Origin: Dorea sp. AF36-15AT
GTDB lineage: Bacteria; Bacillota; Clostridia; Lachnospirales; Lachnospiraceae
Direction of reading: 5' to 3'
Assembly: GCF_003477705.1 (NCBI RefSeq)
Contig: NZ_QUDV01000017.1
Location: 1-15,734 of the forward strand
DNA length: 15,734 nucleotides
The notes below the pieces were generated by a model. It was not told the DNA's origin and did not search any database. It saw only the letters and a program-made list of their open reading frames with translations. Positions 5,840 through 13,720 of this stretch are shown in pieces (the first letter of the stretch is position 1; every line of letters begins with the position of its first letter). The translations under genes were made by a program, and so were the position numbers.

Positions 5840-7799
5840 ATGGTGGAAGCTCATTTATATGCTTCCGATCACCTTCTGCACCCTCTATGCAGGAGGCTAT
5901 GTTGCTCAATTTATCCGCAACTATCAGACCTGGGAATCTGCCGGCAATTTTGCCGGAAACGGAACTGCCCCGCAGATCCCCTCCCCGCACCCGCTCGCCT
6001 GTCTGGATGCCCTGACTGCTTTCCCGTACAATCTGTATGGGATTTTTCTATGTCTGGCAGCTTTTGGACTCCTGACCTTCCTTCTCATGCGTATGGGATT
6101 TGACCGAAACGGGGAAATAACAGACCGGGGCCGGAACCTGAATTATTCCACAAAGGGAACCTATGGGACTTCCGGTTTTATGACTTTGGAGGAAATGCAT
6201 CAGGTACTGGAGCTTACGAATGATGTCAAGAAACACAAGGGAACCATTCTTGGAAAACTGAACGGAAAAGCCGTTTGTCTCCCGAAGGATACCCGCATGA
6301 ACCGGAATATTGCCGTTTACGGTGCCAGCGGTTCCATGAAAAGCCGGGCCTTTGCACGCAACATGATCTTCCAGTGTGTTGCCCGCGGGGAAAGCCTCAT
6401 CATCACCGATCCAAAATCGGAATTGTACGAAAGTACAGCCACTTACCTTGAGAATGCCGGATATATCGTGAAATCCTTTAATCTTGTAAACCCGGAAAAC
6501 TCGGATAGTTGGAATTGTCTGGGTGAAATTGGCGGACAGGAAACCATGGCACAGGTATTTGCTGATGTCATCATCCAGAATACCGGTTCTGCCAAAGGCG
6601 ATCACTTCTGGGACAATGCCGAGATGAACTTATTAAAAGCTCTGATTCTCTATGTGGATCAGGGATTCCCACCGGAGGCAAAGAATATCGGACAGGTATA
6701 CAAACTCCTGACCATGAGTTCGGAAAAAGAACTGAACAGCCTCTTTGACCTGCTTCCGGTCTCCCATCCGGCAAAAGTCCCCTACTGCATCTATAAGCAG
6801 GCAAGTGACACGGTACGTTCCGGCGTCATCATCGGACTCGGTTCCAGACTTCAGGTATTCCAGAACAAGCTGATCCGCCAGATCACTTCCTATGATGAGA
6901 TCAACCTGACGCTGCCGGGAAAAGAAAAATGTGCATACTTCTGCATCACTTCGGATCAAGACAGCACTTTTGATTTTCTTTCTTCCCTGTTTATGACCTT
7001 CGTATTTATCAAACTGGTCCGTTATGCAGACACCTATGGGGAAGATGGAAAACTGCCGGTTCCGGTACATATCCTGGCTGATGAGCTGGCGAATACGGGA
7101 GCAATCCTATCGCTCAACAAAAAGATTTCCGTGATCCGAAGTCGAAACCTCAGTATTTCCTGCATTTTCCAAAACCTGCCTCAGATGCAGAACCGGTATC
7201 CCTTAAACCAATGGCAGGAAATCATCGGGAACTGCGACACTCAGCTATTTTTAGGCTGTACGGATGAGGTAACTGCTACATTTATCTCTAACCGCTCCGG
7301 TGATGTGACCGTTGGTGTCAGCAGCGAAGCCAAACAATTAAATAGCTGGAGGGTATCCGATTATACACCGGAATACCGCCAGACCAGATCCATCGGGAAA
7401 CGAAAGCTCTTAACTCCGGATGAGATCCTGCGGCTCCCGCTGGATACTGCACTGATTATCCTGCGTGGTCAGAAGGTACTGCAGGTAGAAAAATACGATT
7501 ACACCCTGCACCCGGATGCCCAAAAACTCATTCCCCGGAAGGCTTCCGAACATATTCCGGAATGGAGAAAAGGAGCATGTAGTGAAGAATATACGTACAC
7601 TCCAACTATTCCTGCTTCCCACCCGAAAAAAACCGCTTCTTATGGAAAGCAGAAAAAGAAAAAAGCTGAACCGCACTTTGACCAGCAAAGCGTTTATCAG
7701 GAACCTGGCTATCACGATTTCCCGGATGACTTCTCAGCAGATAACTATTCGGATCACACAGACATGGTTCCTTTAGATAAAGATTCTATCATGTCATAA
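5829..7799 (+). CDS. VirD4/TraG-type conjugative coupling ATPase (T4CP)
   Basis: This 656-residue inner-membrane ATPase would link the relaxosome to the type IV secretion channel. The frame is open from a TTG at 5796, but ATG 5829 has the ribosome site AAAAGGGGG and is chosen. Two membrane helices lie at about 7-29 and 68-89. The nucleotide-binding domain has Walker A GASGSMKS (165-172), DPKSELY (194-200) and Walker B HILADE (414-419). The motif SRNLSISCIFQNLPQM (438-453) and GNCDTQLFLG (467-476) are typical of TraG/VirD4. The second Walker A glycine is Met, a variant I associate with Clostridia ICE proteins. The tail (about 590-656) is Lys-rich, then acidic, and probably disordered, as expected for substrate or partner docking. 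It is clearly a T4CP, although the rest of the secretion channel is absent from this window. Confidence 0.95.
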   Translation: MNRKWWKLIYMLPITFCTLYAGGYVAQFIRNYQTWESAGNFAGNGTAPQIPSPHPLACLDALTAFPYNLYGIFLCLAAFGLLTFLLMRMGFDRNGEITDRGRNLNYSTKGTYGTSGFMTLEEMHQVLELTNDVKKHKGTILGKLNGKAVCLPKDTRMNRNIAVYGASGSMKSRAFARNMIFQCVARGESLIITDPKSELYESTATYLENAGYIVKSFNLVNPENSDSWNCLGEIGGQETMAQVFADVIIQNTGSAKGDHFWDNAEMNLLKALILYVDQGFPPEAKNIGQVYKLLTMSSEKELNSLFDLLPVSHPAKVPYCIYKQASDTVRSGVIIGLGSRLQVFQNKLIRQITSYDEINLTLPGKEKCAYFCITSDQDSTFDFLSSLFMTFVFIKLVRYADTYGEDGKLPVPVHILADELANTGAILSLNKKISVIRSRNLSISCIFQNLPQMQNRYPLNQWQEIIGNCDTQLFLGCTDEVTATFISNRSGDVTVGVSSEAKQLNSWRVSDYTPEYRQTRSIGKRKLLTPDEILRLPLDTALIILRGQKVLQVEKYDYTLHPDAQKLIPRKASEHIPEWRKGACSEEYTYTPTIPASHPKKTASYGKQKKKKAEPHFDQQSVYQEPGYHDFPDDFSADNYSDHTDMVPLDKDSIMS

Positions 7800-7815
7800 T
7801 TTGAAAGGAGACACT

Positions 7816-8742
7816 ATGATGCCAAACGAAACAACCAACACACCTATTTTAACTCTGGATTCCGATGCGAAGCTGGAAACAGCCCAGTCCATTTCAGACC
7901 TTACCTGGCATGAGATCCAGAATGCCTACCGTACCCGCCGGATCTTAACCGGAATGCTTGGCGGTATCGAGAAAACAGAAAACGGCAGCCTCATTGCCGT
8001 GGTTTACTACAAGGATTTCCGTACTGTCATCCCAGTAACTGAGATGATGATCCATCTCATGCAGGATGAAGCACACGATTATGGGGAGCTTGCTCTGCGG
8101 CAGAACAAAATCCTCAACAATATGCTTGGATGTGAGATTGATTTTCTGATTAAGGGATTAGATCCGAAGACACGCAGCATTGTCGCCAGCCGGAAAGAAG
8201 CGATGCTGAAGAAACGCCAGATCTTCTATCTGGATAAAGATGCTTCCGGAATGCCGAAAGTTTATGAAGACCGTATCGTGCAGGCAAGAGTCATTGCTGT
8301 TGCGGAAAAGGTAGTCCGGGCAGAAATTTTCGGTGTGGAAACCTCCATTCTTGCCAGAGACCTGTCCTTCGACTGGATGGGTGATGCCAGAGAACGCTTC
8401 CAGGTAGGCGATCACATCCTGGTACGCATCCTGGATGTGCGGGCAGACTCACCGGAGCAGGTCATTGTCCACGCAGATGTCAAAAGTGTGGAAGGCAACA
8501 CCAGCAAGGAAAACATGAAAAAATGTAAGATTCAGGGAAAATACGCCGGAACTGTGGAAGACATCCATAAAGGCACCGTCTTTGTCCGGCTCTCCATCGG
8601 TGTCAATGCCATTGCCCACTCCTGCTATGACAGCCGGACAGTCGGGAAAAAGGATCAGGTATCCTTTGTGGTGACGCATATTGATGAAGAGCGTAATGTT
8701 GCCCTCGGCATCATCACCCGCATCATCAAGCAGACCATATAA
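7816..8742 (+). CDS. S1-repeat RNA-binding protein of the conjugation operon
   Basis: The start is ATG 7816 (or 7819), behind AAAGGAG, giving 308 residues. Three S1-like OB-fold segments are visible, at about 40-125, 153-222 and 237-303. The clearest is the last (KIQGKYAGTVEDIHKGTVFVRL, then VNAIAHS and GKKDQVSFVVTHID), with the typical G-x-V followed by VRL and a D-E turn. The protein is often annotated as ribosomal protein S1-like. It is too short for a housekeeping S1, and its place 16 bases after the coupling protein indicates an element-borne role, perhaps RNA or single-stranded-DNA binding during transfer. A terminator overlaps its stop, ending the operon. Confidence 0.8.
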   Translation: MMPNETTNTPILTLDSDAKLETAQSISDLTWHEIQNAYRTRRILTGMLGGIEKTENGSLIAVVYYKDFRTVIPVTEMMIHLMQDEAHDYGELALRQNKILNNMLGCEIDFLIKGLDPKTRSIVASRKEAMLKKRQIFYLDKDASGMPKVYEDRIVQARVIAVAEKVVRAEIFGVETSILARDLSFDWMGDARERFQVGDHILVRILDVRADSPEQVIVHADVKSVEGNTSKENMKKCKIQGKYAGTVEDIHKGTVFVRLSIGVNAIAHSCYDSRTVGKKDQVSFVVTHIDEERNVALGIITRIIKQTI

Positions 8743-8760
8743 GGCTTCCACCTTATTTTT
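8739..8760 (+). terminator. Intrinsic terminator overlapping the S1-protein stop codon
   Basis: ATAAGG (8739-8744) pairs perfectly with CCTTAT (8751-8756) around a CTTCCA loop, and T residues run to 8760. A second T-run follows at 8769-8775. The stop codon TAA (8740-8742) lies inside the stem. Confidence 0.7.
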
Positions 8761-8861
8761 AAATAGCTTTTTTTCATATACAGCACCAATTAGTCCAGCA
8801 AATACTCACGATACAGCTACATAAGGTGACAGAATAAAGTATTTTTCAGACCATTACCTTA

Positions 8862-8890
8862 TTGTACTGAAAACGGTAACGTGTTATACT
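8862..8890 (+). promoter_or_regulatory. Promoter of the toxin mRNA
   Basis: TTGTAC (8862-8867), a 17-bp spacer and TATACT (8885-8890) place the transcript start near 8897. An inverted repeat, TTACC (8854-8858) / GGTAA (8875-8879), brackets the -35 box and could be an operator. The mRNA would run about 290 bases to the terminator at 9159-9189. Confidence 0.6.
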
Positions 8891-8935
8891 GATTCGGTAT
8901 TACTGAACCGGAAAGACGGATGCATTTCGATTTTG

Positions 8936-8964
8936 CCCTCTAGTATCCAAGGAGGGTGATGCCC
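8936..8964 (+). promoter_or_regulatory. Strong but sequestered ribosome binding site of the toxin
   Basis: AAGGAGGGTGAT (8949-8960) is almost fully complementary to the 16S rRNA tail. CCCTC (8936-8940) can pair with GAGGG (8952-8956) and mask it. In addition, TGATGCCC (8957-8964), just before the ATG, is perfectly complementary to GGGCATCA at 9110-9117 near the 3' end of the same mRNA. Confidence 0.6.
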
Positions 8965-9045
8965 ATGAATACAATGGAAGTATTGACTTTACTATTGGTA
9001 ATTTTTGCGGCTTTGACTTATATAGATCGACATAATAAGAAATAG
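8965..9045 (+). CDS. Type I toxin peptide (holin-like, TxpA/BsrG/Fst-like class)
   Basis: This 26-residue peptide starts at ATG 8965, eight bases after a near-perfect ribosome site. It has a short N-terminus (MNTMEV), one hydrophobic membrane segment of about 15 residues (LTLLLVIFAALTY) and a charged C-terminus (IDRHNKK). This is the layout of small membrane toxins of Gram-positive type I systems, often annotated as putative holin-like toxins. The gene sits in an mRNA with its own promoter and a strong terminator. A convergent antisense promoter lies within that terminator. Excess peptide would insert in the membrane; the antisense RNA would prevent this. Such genes stabilise plasmids, prophages and ICEs, which fits its place at the end of the conjugation operon. 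Toxicity is inferred. Confidence 0.75.
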   Translation: MNTMEVLTLLLVIFAALTYIDRHNKK

Positions 9046-9142
9046 CATCCACGACCCTAGGAAAGTTTTGGATGCTATGACTTATACATAGAATATAAAA
9101 TTTAACTGAGGGCATCAGATTTTGCATCTGAATACCTTTCTT
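9034..9142 (-). ncRNA. Antisense RNA antitoxin of the type I locus
   Basis: A promoter on the minus strand (9149-9177) should start an RNA near 9142 that runs back over the 3' part of the toxin mRNA. Its end is set by the perfect inverted repeat ATAGCATCC (9042-9050) / GGATGCTAT (9070-9078). On the minus strand this is followed by TTCTTATT, giving an RNA of about 109 bases. It would cover the last codons of the toxin, the 3' hairpin TCAGAT/ATCTGA (9115-9131) and the GGGCATCA segment that masks the toxin start. Confidence 0.6.
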
Positions 9143-9148
9143 GAGTTC

Positions 9149-9177
9149 ATTATACACTGGGGGATTTGAGAAATCAA
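9149..9177 (-). promoter_or_regulatory. Promoter of the antisense RNA
   Basis: On the minus strand, TTGATT (9177-9172) is followed by a 17-bp spacer and a perfect TATAAT (9154-9149). The promoter is embedded in the toxin terminator hairpin, as in txpA-ratA and similar loci. It is a better consensus match than the toxin promoter, as expected if the antitoxin RNA is in excess. Confidence 0.7.
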
Positions 9178-9189
9178 GTCCCCCTTTTT
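9159..9189 (+). terminator. Intrinsic terminator of the toxin mRNA
   Basis: An 11-bp stem with one T-G pair joins GGGGGATTTGA (9159-9169) and TCAAGTCCCCC (9174-9184). It has a GAAA loop and is followed by five T residues. It is among the strongest terminators in the window. Confidence 0.9.
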
Positions 9190-9237
9190 ATTATGACATT
9201 GATTAGTATCTGCATTAAACATCAGAAATTTATATTC

Positions 9238-11700
9238 TTACTCACTGAAACGAATTCTCTCTATCAATGAATCTTTCCTTACTGACTTTGCAATGAATAT
9301 TGCCAATAACATCTGTATCACAAACAATGTTAAAATTATAATAATAGCTGCTGTTACCGGATAATGGTATGTGCTGATATCAAACATTCCTGTACGCTTT
9401 GCATATAAAAACAACGGATATCCTGCAAGACTTCCCACTCCGATACTGATAATAAGAGTGCCTACTGTATAGAATATACCTTCCAACTGGAGCATCTTCA
9501 TCAACTGACGGTCCGACATTCCGATTGCCTGCATCATGCCAAGCTCCTTTTTTCGCACATGGACACTATTGATCATTGTGTTAATCAAGTTCATAATGCT
9601 GATTGCTGCCAGAATGATGATAAATGCATAACATGCACCTCTAGTCATCTGTATGGCATTTTCCCATGTATCGTACTCATTCTTCCAGGTACGCATCTGC
9701 AGTCTGCCTGATCCATCCACAATAGCCTGTAGAGATGCTTCCAGTGCCTCATCATAATCCTTATCTGCAATCACCTGAAAATAGCTGGAAGAATTATTTA
9801 TGGTAAGTTTCTCTGCCCCTTCTTTTGCCATGATAAGACAGTTATAGTTTGTCAGACCTGTTCCATATTCACCAATTGCTGCCACTTCAATCTCTTTTTG
9901 AAAGGTATTATCTCCATCATGAATATTGAGTTTCAGCTTATCTCCCACTTTAATATCTGGATACCAGTGAAGTAGCGCGCGGTCCAGAATCACTTTATCC
10001 CCGGATTTCAATTCCTCGTATGTGACATTGCCTTCAGTGATTCCTTTTTTCAGCTCTTCTGCGTATTCTTCCGGCACTCCATTGATAAATTCGGTTCCAA
10101 TTTTTTCTTCAAAAGGTCCTCCTGATACCTTCAACGCGGTAAACACATCTACCCGCTCAACACCGTCAAGCTCCTCTATCTGCTGCTTTAGTCCTTCATT
10201 TAATGGATTATTCTTTTGAACCTCCGCCCATTCATATTCAGGATGCTCTTTATTCCCGGATTCCACAATTGGAGAAATCTCATATTGCCCCACAATCGAA
10301 CTCTTTGCACTTTCCATCGGATTTGCACAAGACAGCACCGTTGCTACCATCATGACAAATATTCCGGTAACGGCCATAGATACAATCGTGATAGTACTCT
10401 TCTTTTTATTCTCTGCAAGATTTCTCTTGGTCAGTCGTCCGATATTCAGAAATTGATATCCCTTCCTGCTGCTTTTCTGTCGCTTACTGCCTCCCTGGTA
10501 ACGCATAGCTTCTATTTCTGATACCTTCGCCGCCATACGCATAGGCTTCATCAGTGACAGATACACTGTACACAGAGTCACTGCAATTGCCAACAGATAA
10601 ATCCACCAATAATAAAGTTGGACTTCTCCTTTAGCTACAACCTTGTATGCCTCTGTTATAAGTACGTTTGAATCCTTTGCATGTTCTACAAACTGGAGAA
10701 GTACAACTTTCACAGCAACTGTTCCGATCAAAAGTCCTATCGGAATGGCAAACAACGCCACTCCCATTCCCTCTCTTAGTACGATTTGTCTAAGCTGCCG
10801 TTTCGTAGCCCCGATTGCCTTTAACTTTCCAAATTCCCGAACCCTCTGGTTCATAGATACATAATAAACACTATAAATTGTGATAATGCCCGCCAATACA
10901 ACAATAAGCATGATTCCTACAATCACCGGAATTGTAGCCGGATCCACATAATTTGCTGCAAGATACTCTTTATTAATATTCATGTCATCCTCGGAAATCC
11001 CGAACTGTCTGGCAATATTCTGTATCGTCTCTGTATAATCTGCAGTCGTATTTCCTTTCTGTCCATTCACCTGAAGTAAAAACCGATATTTCACCTGTTC
11101 TACCGGTATCTCCGCTTTCAGAAAGGCCTCTGAAACCAATGATGTATATTGTTTTTGTTCTTTGCTGCTCTCATTATCTGCTAAAAAACCACAGATTCGA
11201 AAGTCTTTCTCCTTCGTATAATCCAGTCCGTCATCTTTCAGAATCTGATAAGGTACTGTGATAGTGTCACCGATTTTCCCATTCTGTCCTAATGCTTCCA
11301 GTATTCCTTTTGAAACCACAATATCATTTTCTTTCTGCGGAAGTTGCCCCTCTTTCAGCTTCACTTTATAAAGTTCCATCCCTGTTCTGTCCATATACAT
11401 CATGGAAACCGTCGCATCTTCCAGATTCATGTACCCCGCATCGCTGCGGAGTCCGTAAGTTTTCACATCATGATGTGCCGCCAGTTTCATAACTGTACTC
11501 TCGTCCACGTTCCGATAAAGGGCATGCCATGTTGGATAAATCTTATTGATTACCGCAAAGTTCACTTCCACCATATCTTTTCCGATTGATGGGATTACGA
11601 ACAGCAGTAATGTTGTCAGGATAATGGCAATTCCAATCAGTATGTTTTTGCTCTTATAATGCCGCATATTGCAATATGCAACTCTGGTCGTCATCTTCAT
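9238..11700 (-). CDS. Large FtsX-type ABC transporter permease, duplicated core
   Basis: This 820-residue membrane protein has about eight membrane helices in two sets of four, near residues 19-38, 256-280, 312-336 and 363-383, and 436-457, 689-711, 742-766 and 780-804. Each half has a large extracytoplasmic domain (about 40-250 and 460-685) and an FtsX core. The cores repeat a coupling motif: REFGKLKAIGATKRQL (288-303) and KKELGMMQAIGMSDRQL (717-733). This is the MacB/FtsX (type VII) superfamily, in the two-domain form common in Firmicutes. It differs from BceB, which has ten helices and one external domain. Its start shares a base with the ATPase stop (TAATG), so translation is coupled. The likely role is ATP-driven removal or export of a peptide or lipid-linked compound; the substrate is unknown. 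Confidence 0.9.
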   Translation of the reverse strand: MKMTTRVAYCNMRHYKSKNILIGIAIILTTLLLFVIPSIGKDMVEVNFAVINKIYPTWHALYRNVDESTVMKLAAHHDVKTYGLRSDAGYMNLEDATVSMMYMDRTGMELYKVKLKEGQLPQKENDIVVSKGILEALGQNGKIGDTITVPYQILKDDGLDYTKEKDFRICGFLADNESSKEQKQYTSLVSEAFLKAEIPVEQVKYRFLLQVNGQKGNTTADYTETIQNIARQFGISEDDMNINKEYLAANYVDPATIPVIVGIMLIVVLAGIITIYSVYYVSMNQRVREFGKLKAIGATKRQLRQIVLREGMGVALFAIPIGLLIGTVAVKVVLLQFVEHAKDSNVLITEAYKVVAKGEVQLYYWWIYLLAIAVTLCTVYLSLMKPMRMAAKVSEIEAMRYQGGSKRQKSSRKGYQFLNIGRLTKRNLAENKKKSTITIVSMAVTGIFVMMVATVLSCANPMESAKSSIVGQYEISPIVESGNKEHPEYEWAEVQKNNPLNEGLKQQIEELDGVERVDVFTALKVSGGPFEEKIGTEFINGVPEEYAEELKKGITEGNVTYEELKSGDKVILDRALLHWYPDIKVGDKLKLNIHDGDNTFQKEIEVAAIGEYGTGLTNYNCLIMAKEGAEKLTINNSSSYFQVIADKDYDEALEASLQAIVDGSGRLQMRTWKNEYDTWENAIQMTRGACYAFIIILAAISIMNLINTMINSVHVRKKELGMMQAIGMSDRQLMKMLQLEGIFYTVGTLIISIGVGSLAGYPLFLYAKRTGMFDISTYHYPVTAAIIIILTLFVIQMLLAIFIAKSVRKDSLIERIRFSE

Positions 11701-12371
11701 TATCTTCTCACCGCCTTGCCATCTTCAATGATAATCATTTCATCCGCCATCTGGGCAATCGTTTCATCATGGGTAATCATGATAAGCGTCTGCCCGAAAT
11801 CCGACACGCAGCTTTTCAATAGGCTCATAACCTCTAGCTCAGTCTGGGAATCAAGGTTTCCCGTCGGCTCATCCGCCAAAATTATCGCCGGTCTTGTCAC
11901 CAATGCCCTGGCTATCGCAGTTCTCTGTTTCTGTCCACCAGACAAAGCAGACGGCATCGCATCTTTCTTATCCTGCAGTCCGATTTTTTTGAGAATATCT
12001 TCCACTTCCCGCGGCTTTACCTTGCGATTATCAAGTCCCAGCGGAAGAACGATATTCTCCCACACATTCAGCGATGGAATCAGATTAAAATCCTGAAAGA
12101 TAAATCCTATCTTCTTTCTTCGAAACTGTGCCAGTTTATCATCTTTTCGAGAATAGATATCGGTTCCATCAATCCATACTTTGCCGGAATCCGGTCTGTC
12201 AAGCCCTCCAATCAGATGCAGAAGTGTAGATTTTCCGGAGCCGGAACGTCCTACGATAGCTGTAAACTTGCCTCTCTCTATCTGTAAACTTGTATGATCC
12301 ACGGCTCTCACCTGATTCTCGCCTTCTCCATAATACTTTACTAGATCTTCTACTTTTAAAATACTACTCAT
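11700..12371 (-). CDS. ABC transporter ATPase (MacB/LolD-like)
   Basis: The 223-residue ATPase has every expected motif: Walker A GRSGSGKST (41-49), Q-loop Gln93, signature LSGGQ (143-147), Walker B IILADE (163-168) and switch His201. It partners the FtsX permease downstream. An upstream ATG at 12392 is possible, but the promoter suggested by TATAGT (12409-12404) would start mRNA near 12397, leaving only a few leader bases. ATG 12371 has AAAGGGGA upstream and gives the usual MSSILKVEDLVKYYG beginning, so it is preferred. The gene is separated from the kinase gene by a hairpin and a regulator-like box, suggesting its own controlled transcription. Confidence 0.92.
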   Translation of the reverse strand: MSSILKVEDLVKYYGEGENQVRAVDHTSLQIERGKFTAIVGRSGSGKSTLLHLIGGLDRPDSGKVWIDGTDIYSRKDDKLAQFRRKKIGFIFQDFNLIPSLNVWENIVLPLGLDNRKVKPREVEDILKKIGLQDKKDAMPSALSGGQKQRTAIARALVTRPAIILADEPTGNLDSQTELEVMSLLKSCVSDFGQTLIMITHDETIAQMADEMIIIEDGKAVRR

Positions 12372-12403
12372 ATCTTCAAGTCCCCTTTCCATTTCATACC
12401 CCT

Positions 12404-12437
12404 ACTATAACATTCCTGCATTACAAAACCCTTACAA
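12404..12437 (-). promoter_or_regulatory. ABC operon promoter with tandem response-regulator box
   Basis: On the minus strand, TTGTAA (12437-12432) and TTGTAA (12426-12421) form a direct repeat with an 11-bp period. TATAGT (12409-12404) follows 11 bases later as a -10 box. No -35 consensus is present at the right distance. Tandem repeats one helical turn apart beside a weak -35 are typical of OmpR/PhoB-type activators, so the regulator encoded at 13693-14367 is the likely ligand. Confidence 0.5.
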
Positions 12438-12462
12438 CAACCATAACAGTTTTGTAAGGGTT
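12427..12462 (-). terminator. Hairpin after the kinase gene, probable terminator
   Basis: AACCCTTACAA (12427-12437) and TTGTAAGGGTT (12452-12462) are perfectly complementary over 11 bp. The stem begins 5 bases beyond the kinase stop. On the minus strand it is followed by only a short T-run (TTTTG), so termination may be partial. One arm contains a TTGTAA repeat of the ABC promoter, so the element may serve both functions. Confidence 0.55.
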
Positions 12463-12466
12463 CCGA

Positions 12467-13720
12467 CTATTCTCCTATTATGAGCGGCAGTGTCACTTTA
12501 AATATCATACCTTTCTCAGCCTTTCTTTTGGCTGCTATTGTCCCCCCCTGTTCTTCTATGATCTTTCTGGCAAGATACAGACCGACACCCGCTCCGTCTT
12601 TTACCTGTTCCTTTGCTTTCCTTCCCCGGTAAAATCTCTGATAGATCTTATGCAGTTCCTCCGCAGGAATGCCCATTCCTTCATCTTCTACTTCAATAAG
12701 CACATTGCTTGCTAGCTCCTGCGTCCTCACTGTAATCGTTGTATGTTCCGGTGAATATTTGACTGCATTCTCAAGGATATTCGTTAATGCTTCTACCGTC
12801 CATTTTGAATCATGGTTCACAACTATATCATCATCCATCTCCACCTGAATGGAAATATCTTTTCCTCTTGCCTTCATATAAATCTGACTGACAGCCTCTG
12901 TTAGCGTTTTCTTCAGGCTTTCATGAAGCGAATGTATCTGGATCATATGTGTTTCCAGCCTTGAAAGATTTACCAGTTCATTCAAGAGCTGTTCCAGTTT
13001 GGTAAGTTCCTGTGATTCCTGCTCCAGAAACTCCCTCTGTTCTTCTCCTGTAACCCGATTTTCTGCCACCAGCTCATGACTCATCCGGAGTGATGCAAGC
13101 GGAGTCTTCAACTGATGGGAAATATCTGTAATCAGACTCTTCGTACCATTTTCTTCCTGCTCCAGACGTTCCTTCAAATCTTCGAAATATTGCCCCAGCT
13201 CCTTTACAGATTCCCACACCTTTAACCATTGTTCCGATTCTGATGTTTCTTCAGGATATGTTTGGAATTTTCCTTTTCTGAATTCCTGCAGACATTCATA
13301 TAATTGCTGTAATTGTTCCTCATCACCGTATCTGCTCCAGTTTTTTCTTCGGTCCAGGTACAAGAACAGGCTACATACTATGACTCCCACTAGTAATCCA
13401 ATTCCCCAGATAATCCTTATAACCACATCTGAAGATCCACTCCCTGAGTGATAACCATAAGTTTCTTCCAGCATCTGTACGACTCTTTCTATCTTCTGAT
13501 CGTCCCGGTCTCTTATAAAATCTACTGTTCCTGACTTTTCCCAGATTGCAACTATTTCCCCTTCCAGTTCAGGATGTTCTGCAAGGAGCAGTGCTATCTG
13601 CGTTGCTTTCGCATTTTCCTCATACTTTGTTATCAGATACATTCCTACTGTAAAAAATACTGCAAAGATTACATATACGATAAAATACCGTTTTAATTTT
13701 TGTTTACCTTTCCGGTCCAT
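12467..13720 (-). CDS. Membrane sensor histidine kinase
   Basis: This 417-residue kinase has membrane helices at about 11-30 and 99-121, enclosing an extracytoplasmic sensor of about 65 residues. The dimerisation/phosphorylation helix carries SLITDISHQLKTPLASL with His202. The ATPase domain has the N box NILENAVKYSP (314-324), the G1 box VEDEGMGI (344-351) and GAGVGLYLAR (376-385). All catalytic motifs are intact. Unlike Bce-type intramembrane kinases, it has a true external loop, so it may sense a ligand directly. Its start overlaps the response-regulator end by 28 bases. The ABC genes lie directly downstream, fitting a sensor-regulator-transporter module. The stimulus is unknown. Confidence 0.92.
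   Translation of the reverse strand: MDRKGKQKLKRYFIVYVIFAVFFTVGMYLITKYEENAKATQIALLLAEHPELEGEIVAIWEKSGTVDFIRDRDDQKIERVVQMLEETYGYHSGSGSSDVVIRIIWGIGLLVGVIVCSLFLYLDRRKNWSRYGDEEQLQQLYECLQEFRKGKFQTYPEETSESEQWLKVWESVKELGQYFEDLKERLEQEENGTKSLITDISHQLKTPLASLRMSHELVAENRVTGEEQREFLEQESQELTKLEQLLNELVNLSRLETHMIQIHSLHESLKKTLTEAVSQIYMKARGKDISIQVEMDDDIVVNHDSKWTVEALTNILENAVKYSPEHTTITVRTQELASNVLIEVEDEGMGIPAEELHKIYQRFYRGRKAKEQVKDGAGVGLYLARKIIEEQGGTIAAKRKAEKGMIFKVTLPLIIGE

Noticed and set aside
6048..7070. Minus-strand open frames opposite the coupling-protein gene
   Set aside because: They are shadows of a clearly coding plus-strand gene, with no ribosome sites or recognisable domains.
10022..11589. Plus-strand open frames opposite the permease gene
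   Set aside because: They are antisense shadows with biased, low-complexity translations and no start signals.
12372..12392. Upstream ATG start for the ABC ATPase
   Set aside because: It would leave almost no leader after the predicted promoter, and the preferred ATG 12371 gives the usual family N-terminus. It is not excluded.
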